A stretch of 64,000 bases of DNA from Sphingomonas sp. AR_OL41 (lineage in GTDB: Bacteria > Pseudomonadota > Alphaproteobacteria > Sphingomonadales > Sphingomonadaceae): contig NZ_JARYTI010000008.1 in the NCBI RefSeq assembly GCF_029911635.1, positions 62,001 through 126,000 of the forward strand, in the 5' to 3' direction. This document shows positions 1-8,052 of this stretch, one piece after another. How positions within the stretch are numbered: the stretch's first letter is position 1; the number at the start of each line of letters is the position of its first letter. Under the pieces are notes generated by a model. It had not been told where the DNA came from, did not search any database, and was given only the letters and a program-made list of their open reading frames with translations. The position numbers and the translations under genes were made by a program.

Positions 1-905
1 TTCATCACGCCGGCGGCATAGGGAATGCCGACCGCGCCGAACATGCGCACGAACGGGCTCTGCGTCACCACCTTCGCGCCGGCATCGGTCCAGGGCAGAA
101 AGGCGATGATGATGAACAGCGCCAGGATGTAGAAAATGAACAGCCGCGCCGCCATGGTGCCGAGCGCGGCCGGAATCGCCTCGCGCGGATTCTCCGCTTC
201 TCCGGCGGTCGCGACGACGAACTCCAGGCCGAGGAACGAGAACAGCGCCATCAGCACGCCCATCCACACGCCCCCAAAGCCGTTCGGCATGAAGCCGCCA
301 GGCAGGCCGGTGACATTGTGCAGCCCGGTCGCGGCGCCGGTCAGCCCGAGGATGCGGCTGCCGCCCAACAGGATGAAAAGCAGGATCGCGGTCACCTTGA
401 TGACCGTCAGCCAATATTCGACCGACGCGAAATTGCGCACCGGCCGCGAGTTCAGCCAGATCAGGCCGCCAGCGAACACCATGCCGGTCAGCCACACCGG
501 CAGATCGGGAAACCAGAAGCGAAAATAGACCCCGATCGCCACCGCCTCGCTACCGATCAGCAGCACCTGCTGAATCCAGTAGGTGTAGCGGATCAGAAAG
601 CCGGCGAACCGCCCGAGATAGATTTCGGCATAGGTTCCGAACGAGCCGGCCGTCGGGTGGACCACCGCCATCTCCGACAGGCTGAACACCATCACGACCG
701 CAATCAGCGCGGCGATGGCGTAGCTGACCAGCACCGCCGGCCCGGCATAACCGATCGCGATGCCGCTGCCCATGAACAGGCCGGTGCCGATCGCCCCACC
801 CAGCCCGATCATGGTGATCTGGCGCTTGCCGAGCGTACGGTGCAGCCCGCTCTCGCGCGCCACCGCGGCTTCACCAGCGGCAATGTCGTCGGTGGCTTTC
901 GTCAC
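1..905 (-). CDS. Amino-acid permease, APC superfamily (3' end cut by window edge)
   Basis: Inner-membrane amino-acid/proton symporter of the APC superfamily, AAT type. The N-terminus reads GLGGAIGTGLFMGSG, the glycine-rich TM1 signature, followed by EMAVVHPTAGSFGTYAE, typical of TM3 and the loop after it in AnsP/GabP/CycA-like permeases. The gene leaves the window at position 1, so about 300 residues are visible. The GTG start at 905 overlaps the kynureninase stop by 4 bp (GTGA), which implies translational coupling and makes it the last visible gene of a minus-strand operon. The neighbours suggest an aromatic amino acid or kynurenine as substrate, but this is inference. Confidence 0.85.
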   Translation of the reverse strand, partial: MTKATDDIAAGEAAVARESGLHRTLGKRQITMIGLGGAIGTGLFMGSGIAIGYAGPAVLVSYAIAALIAVVMVFSLSEMAVVHPTAGSFGTYAEIYLGRFAGFLIRYTYWIQQVLLIGSEAVAIGVYFRFWFPDLPVWLTGMVFAGGLIWLNSRPVRNFASVEYWLTVIKVTAILLFILLGGSRILGLTGAATGLHNVTGLPGGFMPNGFGGVWMGVLMALFSFLGLEFVVATAGEAENPREAIPAALGTMAARLFIFYILALFIIIAFLPWTDAGAKVVTQSPFVRMFGAVGIPYAAGVM

Positions 906-2164
906 GTCACTGCCTCGCGCTTGGCGTAGCGCGGATCGCGCCACGCACCGCTGTCCATCACATCGGTCAGCACATCGACCGCGTCCCAGACATCGACATG
1001 ACGGACATAGAGCGGCGCGAAGCCGAAGCGCGCGATGTCGGGCGCCCGGAAATCTCCGACCACGCCGCGCTCGATCATCGCACGCATGATCTCGTACCCA
1101 TGCCGGTGAGCGAAGGCGACCTGGCTGCCCCGATCTCCTGCATCTCGCGGGCTGATCAGGGTGAAGCCGTGCTTCGCGCAACGCTGCTCGACGAGAGCAA
1201 TGAACAATTCGGTCAGCGCGACCGACTTGGCGCGCACCTGTGCCATGTCGGCAGCGCACATCAGATCGAGCCCCACGCCGGTCAGCGACAGGCTCACGAT
1301 CGGCTGGGTTCCGGTAAGGAACTGGCGGATATCGGGGGCGGGCGTGTAGGCCGGATCGAAGGCGAAGGGCGCATTGTGACCCCACCACCCTGTGATCGGC
1401 TGCCGCGCGACGGCGAGATGGCGCTTCGCGACGAACAGAAAGGCCGGCGAGCCCGGCCCGCCATTGAGATATTTGTAGGTGCAGCCGACCGCGAAATCGA
1501 CCCGATGGGCGTTGAGATCGACCGGCATCGCACCGGCGGTGTGGCACAGGTCCCAGATCGCCAGCGCGCCGGCTGCGTGCGCTTTCGCGGTGAGTGCCGC
1601 CATGTCGTTGATATGGCCGGTCTTGTAATGGACGTGGGTGATACAGATCGCGGCGGTGTCCTCATCGATCGCGTCGGCGATCGCGTCACGCTCGGCCAGC
1701 ACTACCTCGAGACCACGCGCCGCGGCGATCCCTTGCGCGACATAATTGTCGGTCGGGAAGTTGCTGCCTTCGAGGATGATCTTGCTCCGCCCGGGCCGCA
1801 TGTCGGCCGCCGCCCACAGCAGCTTGAACAGGTTGACGCTGGTCGAGTCCGTCACGACAACTTCGCCCGCTGCCGCGCCGATCAGCGGTGCCAGCTTGTT
1901 GCCGAGCGTCAACGGCAGATCGAACCAGCCCGCGCTGTTCCAGCTCTTGATCAGGTCGCCGCCCCATTCGCGCTCGACCACCCGCGCGACATGCACCGGT
2001 GCTGCATCGGCCATCGCGCCGAGCGAATTGCCGTCGAGATAGACCACACCGTCGGGGATCAGAAACGCGTCGCGAAAATGCGCCAGCGGATCGACCTGGT
2101 CGCGGTCAATGCACGTTTGCCGCGAAATCACCGGGTTTTGTCCGGCTTGTTTGTCATGCTGCAT
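902..2164 (-). CDS. kynU: Kynureninase
   Basis: PLP-dependent hydrolase that splits kynurenine (or 3-hydroxykynurenine) to anthranilate and alanine in tryptophan catabolism. At 420 aa it has the normal family length. Visible signatures are YLDGNSLG at residues 42-49, STSVNLFKLL near 108, the DLCHTAG segment near 205, and CTYKYLNGGPG with the PLP-binding lysine at 231. Its ATG lies 11 bp inside the aldehyde dehydrogenase 3' end, and its stop overlaps the permease start. No kynurenine formamidase or tryptophan dioxygenase gene is in the window, so kynurenine would have to be imported or made elsewhere. Confidence 0.95.
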   Translation of the reverse strand: MQHDKQAGQNPVISRQTCIDRDQVDPLAHFRDAFLIPDGVVYLDGNSLGAMADAAPVHVARVVEREWGGDLIKSWNSAGWFDLPLTLGNKLAPLIGAAAGEVVVTDSTSVNLFKLLWAAADMRPGRSKIILEGSNFPTDNYVAQGIAAARGLEVVLAERDAIADAIDEDTAAICITHVHYKTGHINDMAALTAKAHAAGALAIWDLCHTAGAMPVDLNAHRVDFAVGCTYKYLNGGPGSPAFLFVAKRHLAVARQPITGWWGHNAPFAFDPAYTPAPDIRQFLTGTQPIVSLSLTGVGLDLMCAADMAQVRAKSVALTELFIALVEQRCAKHGFTLISPRDAGDRGSQVAFAHRHGYEIMRAMIERGVVGDFRAPDIARFGFAPLYVRHVDVWDAVDVLTDVMDSGAWRDPRYAKREAVT

Positions 2165-3614
2165 TGAAACACACCGTCTTGGTCATGGACATTTCCCGAA
2201 CGGCAAAACGCACGCCCTCGCGCCCCATATTGCCCCTTTTTGCGCCGCCGAACGGCATCGCGTCGAGCCGGTAGTCGGTCGAATCGTTGATCATCACCCC
2301 CGCCGCCGCCAGCCGCCGCACGGCGTGGAGCGCGGTGCGCAGACTTTCGGTGAAGATCGCGGCATGGATCGTCTCGTGCGGCGCATTGGCGCGGTCGATC
2401 GCTTCGTCGAGATCGTCGAACGGGAAGAGGCTGACCACCGGCCCGAATGCCTCTTCGCAGACCAGCGTCGCTGCATCGGGTGGGCTCTCGATCACGGTCG
2501 GCGCGAACAGCGCTCCATCGTGCGTCCCGCCGGCCAACACACGGCCACCCATCGTACGCGCCTGCTCGACCCGCCGTGCAAGCCGCTGAGCTTCGGCGAC
2601 GCCGATCATCGGCCCCACCTGCGTGTCGGGCGAAGACGGATCGCCAACGATCAGATCCTTGGTCCGCGCGACCATCCGCTCGGCAAAGGCATCGAAGCAG
2701 GTCGCCGCGACATAGATGCGCTGCACCCCGATGCAATTCTGCCCGGCCGCCGAAAAGGCGCCCGAGGCACAAGCCGCCGCCGCCTTGTCGAGATCGGCAT
2801 CCGCCGCGACGATCACCGGCGAGTTGGCGCCAAGTTCCATCGCCAGCCGCTTCGTGCCGGCCTGCGCAGCAATCCGTTGGCCCGCGCGCCCGCCGCCGGT
2901 AAACGATACCATCGCGACACCGGAATGACCGACCAGCGTCGCCCCGAACGCCTCGCCGCGCCCGGTCAGCACATTGAGGGCCTCGGGATGCAACCCGACC
3001 TCGATTAGCAGGTGCGCGAGCATCACCGCCACCAGCGGCGCCTGCTCCGCCGGTTTGAGGATCACTGCATTCCCTGCAGCGAAGGCCGGGCCGAGCTTGT
3101 GGCAGATCAGGTTGAGCGGGTCGTTGAATGGCGTGATCGCCACCACGACTCCGACCGGCTCATAAAGATAGAAGCCGCTGCGCCCCTCCCCGCCCGCCAT
3201 GCTGTCGAAGGCGAGCGTTTCCCCCGCGAGCCGCACCGCCTCTTCGGCGGATAACCGCAAGGTGTTGACCGCGCGCCCGACCTCTCGCCAAGCATGGCCG
3301 ATCGGCTTGCCGGTTTCGCGCATGATCGCCTCGGCGAAGCGCGGCGCATCCCGCGCCAACGCGTCCGCCGCGCGGTGTAACAGGCGCGAGCGTTCGCCGC
3401 TGCTCCAGCCGCGCATCACCGCGGCGCCGCGCTGCGCGCTGCCGACCGCCGCCAAGGCGTCGGCTTCATCGGCGGCCGCGACGTTGGCCAGTGTTTCACC
3501 GGTGAAAGGATTGGTGACTGTCATCGTCTGCGCAGCCGCACGCCACGTACCACCGATCAGCAGCGTATGTGCCGTTCTTGCGGCCGTTACAGAGGCCGGC
3601 ATGGCAATGGTCAC
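2154..3614 (-). CDS. Aldehyde dehydrogenase, NAD(P)-dependent
   Basis: Cytosolic aldehyde dehydrogenase of the ALDH superfamily, 486 aa, oxidising an aldehyde to its acid. The catalytic set is complete: Asn164 in TPFNDP, the cofactor lysine 187 in ILKPAE, Glu260 in MELGANSP and Cys294 in AAGQNCIG. The ATG at 3614 overlaps the stop of the upstream TPP enzyme by 4 bp (ATGA). The pairing with a TPP-dependent enzyme fits decarboxylation of a 2-oxo acid followed by oxidation of the aldehyde. The exact substrate is not determined by the sequence. Confidence 0.9.
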   Translation of the reverse strand: MTIAMPASVTAARTAHTLLIGGTWRAAAQTMTVTNPFTGETLANVAAADEADALAAVGSAQRGAAVMRGWSSGERSRLLHRAADALARDAPRFAEAIMRETGKPIGHAWREVGRAVNTLRLSAEEAVRLAGETLAFDSMAGGEGRSGFYLYEPVGVVVAITPFNDPLNLICHKLGPAFAAGNAVILKPAEQAPLVAVMLAHLLIEVGLHPEALNVLTGRGEAFGATLVGHSGVAMVSFTGGGRAGQRIAAQAGTKRLAMELGANSPVIVAADADLDKAAAACASGAFSAAGQNCIGVQRIYVAATCFDAFAERMVARTKDLIVGDPSSPDTQVGPMIGVAEAQRLARRVEQARTMGGRVLAGGTHDGALFAPTVIESPPDAATLVCEEAFGPVVSLFPFDDLDEAIDRANAPHETIHAAIFTESLRTALHAVRRLAAAGVMINDSTDYRLDAMPFGGAKRGNMGREGVRFAVREMSMTKTVCFNAA

Positions 3615-5236
3615 GGCTTGTCCTTGCGCAGCACGAGCCCGTCATATTCCCGGCTGTCGACCAACGCCTCGACGATGCGCGGCCCATCGGCGGCAAATGC
3701 CTCAACCAGCGCTGCGCGCAACGCCTCCGGTGTCGATGCCGTGGTGACCGGCACACCGAACAGCGACGGCCCACCGATCGTCCCTTCCTCACGCACCGGC
3801 GTGCCGTAGATCGGATTGTCCTTGCGCTGTTGCTTGATGCGGATCAGCGCGAGATCGTTATCGGTCAGCACCAGGATGACGATCGGCAGTTTTTCGCGCA
3901 CCGCCGTCGCCAGCTCGCCGACGGTCATCAGGAAGCCGCCGTCGCCGACCACGGCGCATACCGCCTGGTCGGGCCGGCACAACTTTGCGGCGATCGCGGC
4001 CGGCAGGCCGAAGCCCATCGCGGACCAGCCATTGGTCATGATCTGCAAACCAGGTGCCGGTGTCTCCCATTTCTGGCCGATGAGGTGGGTATGCGCCCCG
4101 ACATCGCACGTCATGATGCCGTCCTGTGGCAAGACCTTGCGCAACACATCCAGAACGCTACACGGCCCCATCGCCCCGGCCGACCCCCGCATGCGACGGA
4201 ACATCGCCGTCTTGCGCGCGGCAACCTCCGCCAACGCCCAGTCCTTGCGTGGCACCCGCAGCGCCTCCAGCGAGGCGAGGCCTGCGGCGATGTCGCCAAC
4301 GACCTCGGCGACCACCGGGAAACGAGTGCGATCGATATCGACCGGAGCGATATCGACGCTCGCGAGCGACAGGCCGTCGCGCATCCAGGACTCATAGTTG
4401 AACTCGACCGGGTCGTAACCGATCGCCACCACCAGATCGGCCTCGACATGGGTCTTGCCGACCTCGTCGCTCAGCGCATGGAACAGGACGCCGGCATAAT
4501 TGGGGTGACTTTCGGGCAACATGCCCTTGGCCATCGGCGTCAGCACCACGGGCAGGCCGAAGCGCTCGGCGAGCGCCGCGATACGGCCCTCGATGCCGAG
4601 CCGCGTCGCGCTGAGGCCGATCGCCAATAGGGGCTTGCGCGCTGCACGAAACGCGGCGACCAGTGCCTCGATTTGCGCCGCATCCGGTGCAGGCGACACG
4701 GGTTTGGAAGGCGCGATGTCGCCGTCACCTGCCATCTCCGCGCTCAAGCCGACGGGCAGGCCGATATGCACCGGCCCCGGCCGGCCCTCCAGGGCGACGG
4801 TTGCTGCATCGGCCAGAATGGCATCGACATTCGCGGCATCGAGCCTCGTCGTCTTCTTGGTGATCGGCGCGAACAATGCCTGGTGGTCGATGCCCATCTG
4901 CACGACGCGGCCGCGCATCGGCGCCGCCATCTCGTCGGTCAGTGCGATCATCGGCGAGCGATCGAGCAAGGCGCTACCGACACCCGTCGCCAGGTTGGTC
5001 GCGCCGGGCCCGAACGTGCCGAAGCACACCCCTGGCACGCCAGTGAGCCGGCCGCACACATCGGCCATGAAGCTCGCCCCGCCCTCGTGACTGGTCAGCA
5101 CGAAGTCAATGCCGTCCGTTTCGCGGAGCGCTTCCATATAATCGACCCAGCCACCGCTCGGCACGCCGAACACATGGCGCACGCCCATGTCGCGCAAGCT
5201 ACGCACGACTTTCCGCGCGACCGTCTCCTGGCTCAT
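3611..5236 (-). CDS. TPP-dependent acetolactate synthase/2-oxoacid decarboxylase-like enzyme
   Basis: Thiamine-diphosphate enzyme of the acetolactate synthase/benzoylformate decarboxylase superfamily, 541 aa. It starts with the pyrimidine-binding domain (HVFGVPSGG, and the activating glutamate at 51 in TSHEGGASF), followed by GTFGPGATN. The pyrophosphate-binding motif lies near residues 430-460 (GDGGFLMTVGELATAVREK followed by TDNDLALI). There is no regulatory small subunit nearby, which argues against a dedicated branched-chain acetolactate synthase. It is the first gene of the four-gene operon, and the 2-oxo acid it handles is unknown. Confidence 0.8.
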   Translation of the reverse strand: MSQETVARKVVRSLRDMGVRHVFGVPSGGWVDYMEALRETDGIDFVLTSHEGGASFMADVCGRLTGVPGVCFGTFGPGATNLATGVGSALLDRSPMIALTDEMAAPMRGRVVQMGIDHQALFAPITKKTTRLDAANVDAILADAATVALEGRPGPVHIGLPVGLSAEMAGDGDIAPSKPVSPAPDAAQIEALVAAFRAARKPLLAIGLSATRLGIEGRIAALAERFGLPVVLTPMAKGMLPESHPNYAGVLFHALSDEVGKTHVEADLVVAIGYDPVEFNYESWMRDGLSLASVDIAPVDIDRTRFPVVAEVVGDIAAGLASLEALRVPRKDWALAEVAARKTAMFRRMRGSAGAMGPCSVLDVLRKVLPQDGIMTCDVGAHTHLIGQKWETPAPGLQIMTNGWSAMGFGLPAAIAAKLCRPDQAVCAVVGDGGFLMTVGELATAVREKLPIVILVLTDNDLALIRIKQQRKDNPIYGTPVREEGTIGGPSLFGVPVTTASTPEALRAALVEAFAADGPRIVEALVDSREYDGLVLRKDKP

Positions 5237-5312
5237 TCCACCTCCGCTACTCTGCCTTGGCGTTCAGGTAGAGGGAGATGGCGGCGGGCAAAAATACCTC
5301 TCCGAGGCTGCC

Positions 5313-5495
5313 TTATGATGATTCGGTTATAACTGAGCCGACGTTACCGCTATGGGTCGCAGCAGTAAGCCGCCGAGCCCCCATTAACGCGCGACGCTTT
5401 TCCAACAGAATTCCGCTTCGATAGGCCGCTTCAGTTTTATCTTTGACGGCATGCGCCAAGGCCGCTTCCGCCAGCTCGCCCGGATAGTTATCCGG
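5313..5495 (-). pseudogene. Tyrosine integrase remnant, catalytic C-terminal end
   Basis: Reading the minus strand from about 5495 to the stop at 5313 gives NYPGELAEAALAHAVKDKTE followed by AAYRSGILLEKRRALM. This is the final part of a phage or island tyrosine recombinase: the box with LAH, then the catalytic Tyr in AAYR and a KRR.LM tail. The frame closes with a stop upstream (near 5508), so no complete gene exists. It marks a decayed integration junction just outside the TPP/kynU operon. Confidence 0.65.
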
Positions 5496-5571
5496 GCTGC
5501 GTAAGTCTCAAAGAGTCAAGATAGTCCGACCACTCCTGCATCATCCGCACGCGCTCATTCCCGCAATGGTA
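5488..5571 (-). pseudogene. Second integrase remnant, extreme C-terminus
   Basis: On the minus strand, NERVRMMQEWSDYLDSLRL ends at a TAA at 5488. It resembles the end of the intact integrase at 26029-27258 (EERVAMHQWWSDYLDQL), but it is a different copy and stops resembling it a few residues upstream. It abuts the first integrase remnant in another frame, so two different recombinase ends are stacked here. Confidence 0.55.
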
Positions 5572-6789
5572 ATCGAAACCAACGCTGTGATGGCGCGCGC
5601 GATGGCAACCCTAGCTGCTCGTGAAGTGCCGCCCTCTCAACCTTCACGCTGGGACACCCAGGAGGAAGCGCGCTTTGAGAACGCGAGGGAAGCGGATGCT
5701 CTCGGGCTTGCCGAGGATCGCGCCGACGAGGATCGGAGAGAGGCGCTAAAGGCCAACGGTGAGCGCTGGAAGCTGCGCCTGCGCCAGCCCGTAGAAACGC
5801 TCTCGCCCGACGAGGCCGCCCTCCAAATCACGCGCAAAGACGAGGCATACGACCTCATGGTTGCCAACGAAGCATTGGCTAATCTTCGGGCACGACACGC
5901 ACGGGAACCCCAGCCCGCTCAACCCCTGTCATTGGCGACCAGTGGGAGCGGTGTTTCGATTAGCGGCTTGTTCGAACGCTATGCAGCGCAGGACGGCATC
6001 CGTTCCGCTACGGTTACCCTATCCGAGGGGGACGCGTTGTCGTCCTCGGCGGCTCGCATCTGGAGCCATATTTCGGACCTATCACGCATTATCGACAAGG
6101 GCGATACGTCAGTCGGTATCCCGCCCTACAACGGCGGTCAATTTGCCAGCGACGGCGCGTCCCTGCTCGATAAGATTCGCATTCCCGATAGTGTCACCGT
6201 CGGCGCGCCGCTGTCGTTCATCGACCATCATCTCCACGCCGGTGATAGTTTGTTCGGACTATGGGTGCGTGACGCAATCGACAAAGCCGGAAAGCTCGGC
6301 GGCGAACTCCTTTGGAACGAAGCCCTTCGCAACGCCCAGCGCTCGGCCGAAGCGATGAAGACAATCGAAGCCTTAACTGATGTCGAGATTGCGGAAGCGC
6401 ATCGATCGGCGGCGATGTATCAGGATGTGGAGCTGATGACTGGCGAACTCGACGGTTTTGTCAGTTTCATGAACGCCCTCGATTGGTTGAACCTCAACCC
6501 GCCGTGGGACCGGATCAAGCTACAGCAGGTCGAATGGTTCGCCGCGCGGCGACCGGAAATCGCCGCTGAGCCGCGCGCCGCAGATCGTAAGCAACGCGTC
6601 GATGAAATGGTCGCGTTGGGTAATTCGCTTGCCGCCGATTTCCTCATTGCTGAGCAACGGGCGAACGACACGCTCCGAATGGCTCGATATAGCAGCGGAA
6701 AATCGTCGAAGGCCCCCGAAACGGGGAAAAAAATTCCGGCGCCGTCGGACCACTACCCGTTATTGAGCAGCGGCGATATCAACCTCTAA
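5566..6789 (+). pseudogene. Chimeric remnant: integrase N-terminus joined to an Eco57I/PglX-type DNA methylase with deletions
   Basis: One open frame of 407 aa made of pieces. Residues 1 to about 148 look like the N-terminal and core-binding part of a tyrosine integrase (acidic/Arg-rich helix, ending in SISGLFERYAAQDGIRSATV). From about 150 the sequence matches the layout of large adenine methylases of the Eco57I/PglX kind: DKGDTSVGIPPYNGGQF, then FIDHHLHAGDSLFG, then directly NPPWDRIKLQQVEWFAARRP (motif IV), and it ends at YPLLSSGDINL. Motif I and the stretch between HxLxxGDSL and NPPW appear shortened, and the protein stops where intact relatives continue. It is therefore probably inactive, although it is still open. 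Family assignment is from recall of motifs. Confidence 0.6.
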
Positions 6790-7303
6790 GTGACGGAGGC
6801 CGTGGCCGCCCCGTTTAGCCGATCGCTTGGGGCAGTTCTCTACGGGCTCTTTCAACGCAGGAGATCAGCGAATCTAGGGGCCGCATGGGCGCGACCCGAG
6901 CTAGGTCCGTCGTCTACCTATCGGTTTTTCCAGGATAATATTTGACCTGTTCCTCCAAGTTCGGGTCCCACTTTTTACAGGAAAGCCGCATTTGGCGATG
7001 CTGAGCGAACCTTCATCGCGTCAGTCATGCCGCGCCATCGACAAACAGGGCGACCAAGCGTCGGTTGATGTAATAATTGTTCCGGCCAATGTGCTAGCGC
7101 TCGCAGGACGGCAGGCGTCTCCTCAACCCCCGGCGGCGGAAGCACGGGAATCGTGTAGCTTGCCTTCAGCATTTGGCGGATTCCCATGGAACGTTATGCC
7201 GATTATTTTGCATATCGGCGAAGACGTGTAAAGAAAATCGCATTTTCTTATCACGTTTTTCGAACGTGTAAAAATTGGAGCGTAAAGCTCTCAATCGCTG
7301 GAA
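6790..7303. other. Stretch without a recognisable gene
   Basis: About 510 bp following the methylase remnant. Only short spurious frames occur. I see no domain, RNA gene or clear repeat. The position between gene fragments suggests degraded island DNA. Confidence 0.5.
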
Positions 7304-7381
7304 GGCCGCGCCACCAATGAGCACATACGGGTGGTCATGGCCGGCGAAATGAGCCTGAAAACGTTCTATCCCTGTCACCAT
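7304..7381 (-). pseudogene. Possible N-terminal fragment of an AbiEii-like nucleotidyltransferase
   Basis: The minus strand encodes GIERFQAHFAGHDHPYVLIGG, which resembles the start of nucleotidyltransferases of the AbiEii/AbiGii group (IERF..HF....YVLIGG.A). The resemblance ends right after the GGAA, where intact proteins continue to the catalytic D-x-D region. Only about 26 residues support this, so it is a weak call. Confidence 0.4.
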
Positions 7382-7420
7382 CCAACGCCTCAAAGGTGCT
7401 CAAGCCGTCCGCGCATCGGA

Positions 7421-7543
7421 GACGAAGTTCTCCTTACGATCCGCCAGCCGGACGGCACTCTGGCGCAGATACCGAGATGGATGATGGAGGAAGAGGCTGC
7501 GTCAATGGACCTACGAACGAAGCCGCGCCTCCCACTTGGCTGA
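7421..7543 (+). pseudogene. Possible fragment of a recombinase-associated DUF5372-like protein
   Basis: The plus frame contains LLTIRQPDGTLAQIPRWMMEEEAA and ends in PRLPLG. The pattern of a short strand, then DG...IP.WM, resembles the tail of small proteins found beside recombinase genes on rhizobial and sphingomonad mobile DNA. The upstream half is not recognisable. Treat it as a tentative remnant. Confidence 0.3.
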
Positions 7544-7812
7544 CTGAAGCGAGCGAGACGCGGACGCCACGGTATCACGCAGCTGATCGAGATAATCACT
7601 CCACCATTGATGCATGGCGACCCGTTCTTCCCAGTAGATGCCGCGATTGTGGGTACCCCGAACCGAATCCTTGTCGGCGTGAGCGTGCGAGCGCTCGATC
7701 GCGTCCGGGCTCCACTTTCCGCTTTCGTTCAGGAGGGTCGATGCCGTGGTCCGCAGGCCATGGGCGGTGACCTCTCCCACCGCGTAACCCATGCGCCGGA
7801 ACGCCTGGTTGG
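7511..7812 (-). pseudogene. P4-type integrase, 3' fragment
   Basis: The minus strand encodes the last ~100 residues of a tyrosine integrase closely related to the intact one at 26029-27258: FRRMGYAVGEVTAHGLRTTA, LNESGKWSPDAIERS, EERVAMHQWWSDYLDQL. The catalytic HGLR is present, but the position of the catalytic tyrosine (TYNRG in the intact copy) is histidine here (THNRG). Similarity stops abruptly near 7812, where a transporter fragment begins. The gene is therefore truncated and, by the Tyr to His change, also inactive. Confidence 0.8.
7591..7810. repeat. Direct repeat, left copy (integrase 3' region)
   Basis: These 220 bp match 26091-26310 in the same orientation, without gaps, with about 21 mismatches counted by eye (about 90% identity). 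The two copies bracket the whole catabolic cluster at a spacing of 18.5 kb. Confidence 0.85.
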
Positions 7813-8030
7813 TGACCGCGACGACCGTCACCGCCGTGTTTAGCGGACTTGCGTATGTCATGCCGATTATCGTGGGCTTCGTGGCCGATCGCTGGCTGGG
7901 GCGAACCCGCACCGTGGCCGCTGGCGCGCTGCTGATGACCATAGGGCACTTGTTCATGAGCTTCTACGCGACATTCCTCGTCGCGCTGGTATTCAGCACG
8001 GTCGGCGGGCAGCGGATTCTTCAACAATAA
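7813..8030 (+). pseudogene. Internal fragment of a POT/PTR-type peptide transporter
   Basis: The plus frame reads LAYVMPIIVGFVADRWLGR then RTVAAGALLMTIGHLFMSF, the TM2-TM3 region of proton-dependent oligopeptide (POT) transporters, with the intervening loop GxxADRWLGRxRT. It is preceded directly by integrase sequence and runs into a stop at about 8030. About 60 residues of a protein normally near 500 aa are present. Confidence 0.6.
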
Positions 8031-8052
8031 ATCTCAAGCGACTTTCATCGAC

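Noticed and set aside
998-2167. Plus-strand open frame of about 390 codons opposite kynU
   Set aside because: Kynureninase signatures are on the minus strand and overlap precisely with its operon neighbours.
5237-8050. A third copy of the tRNA-Leu att sequence as left end of the catabolic island
   Set aside because: I looked for TGCCCAGAAG-like sequence on both strands and found none, so the left boundary is only inferred from gene remnants.
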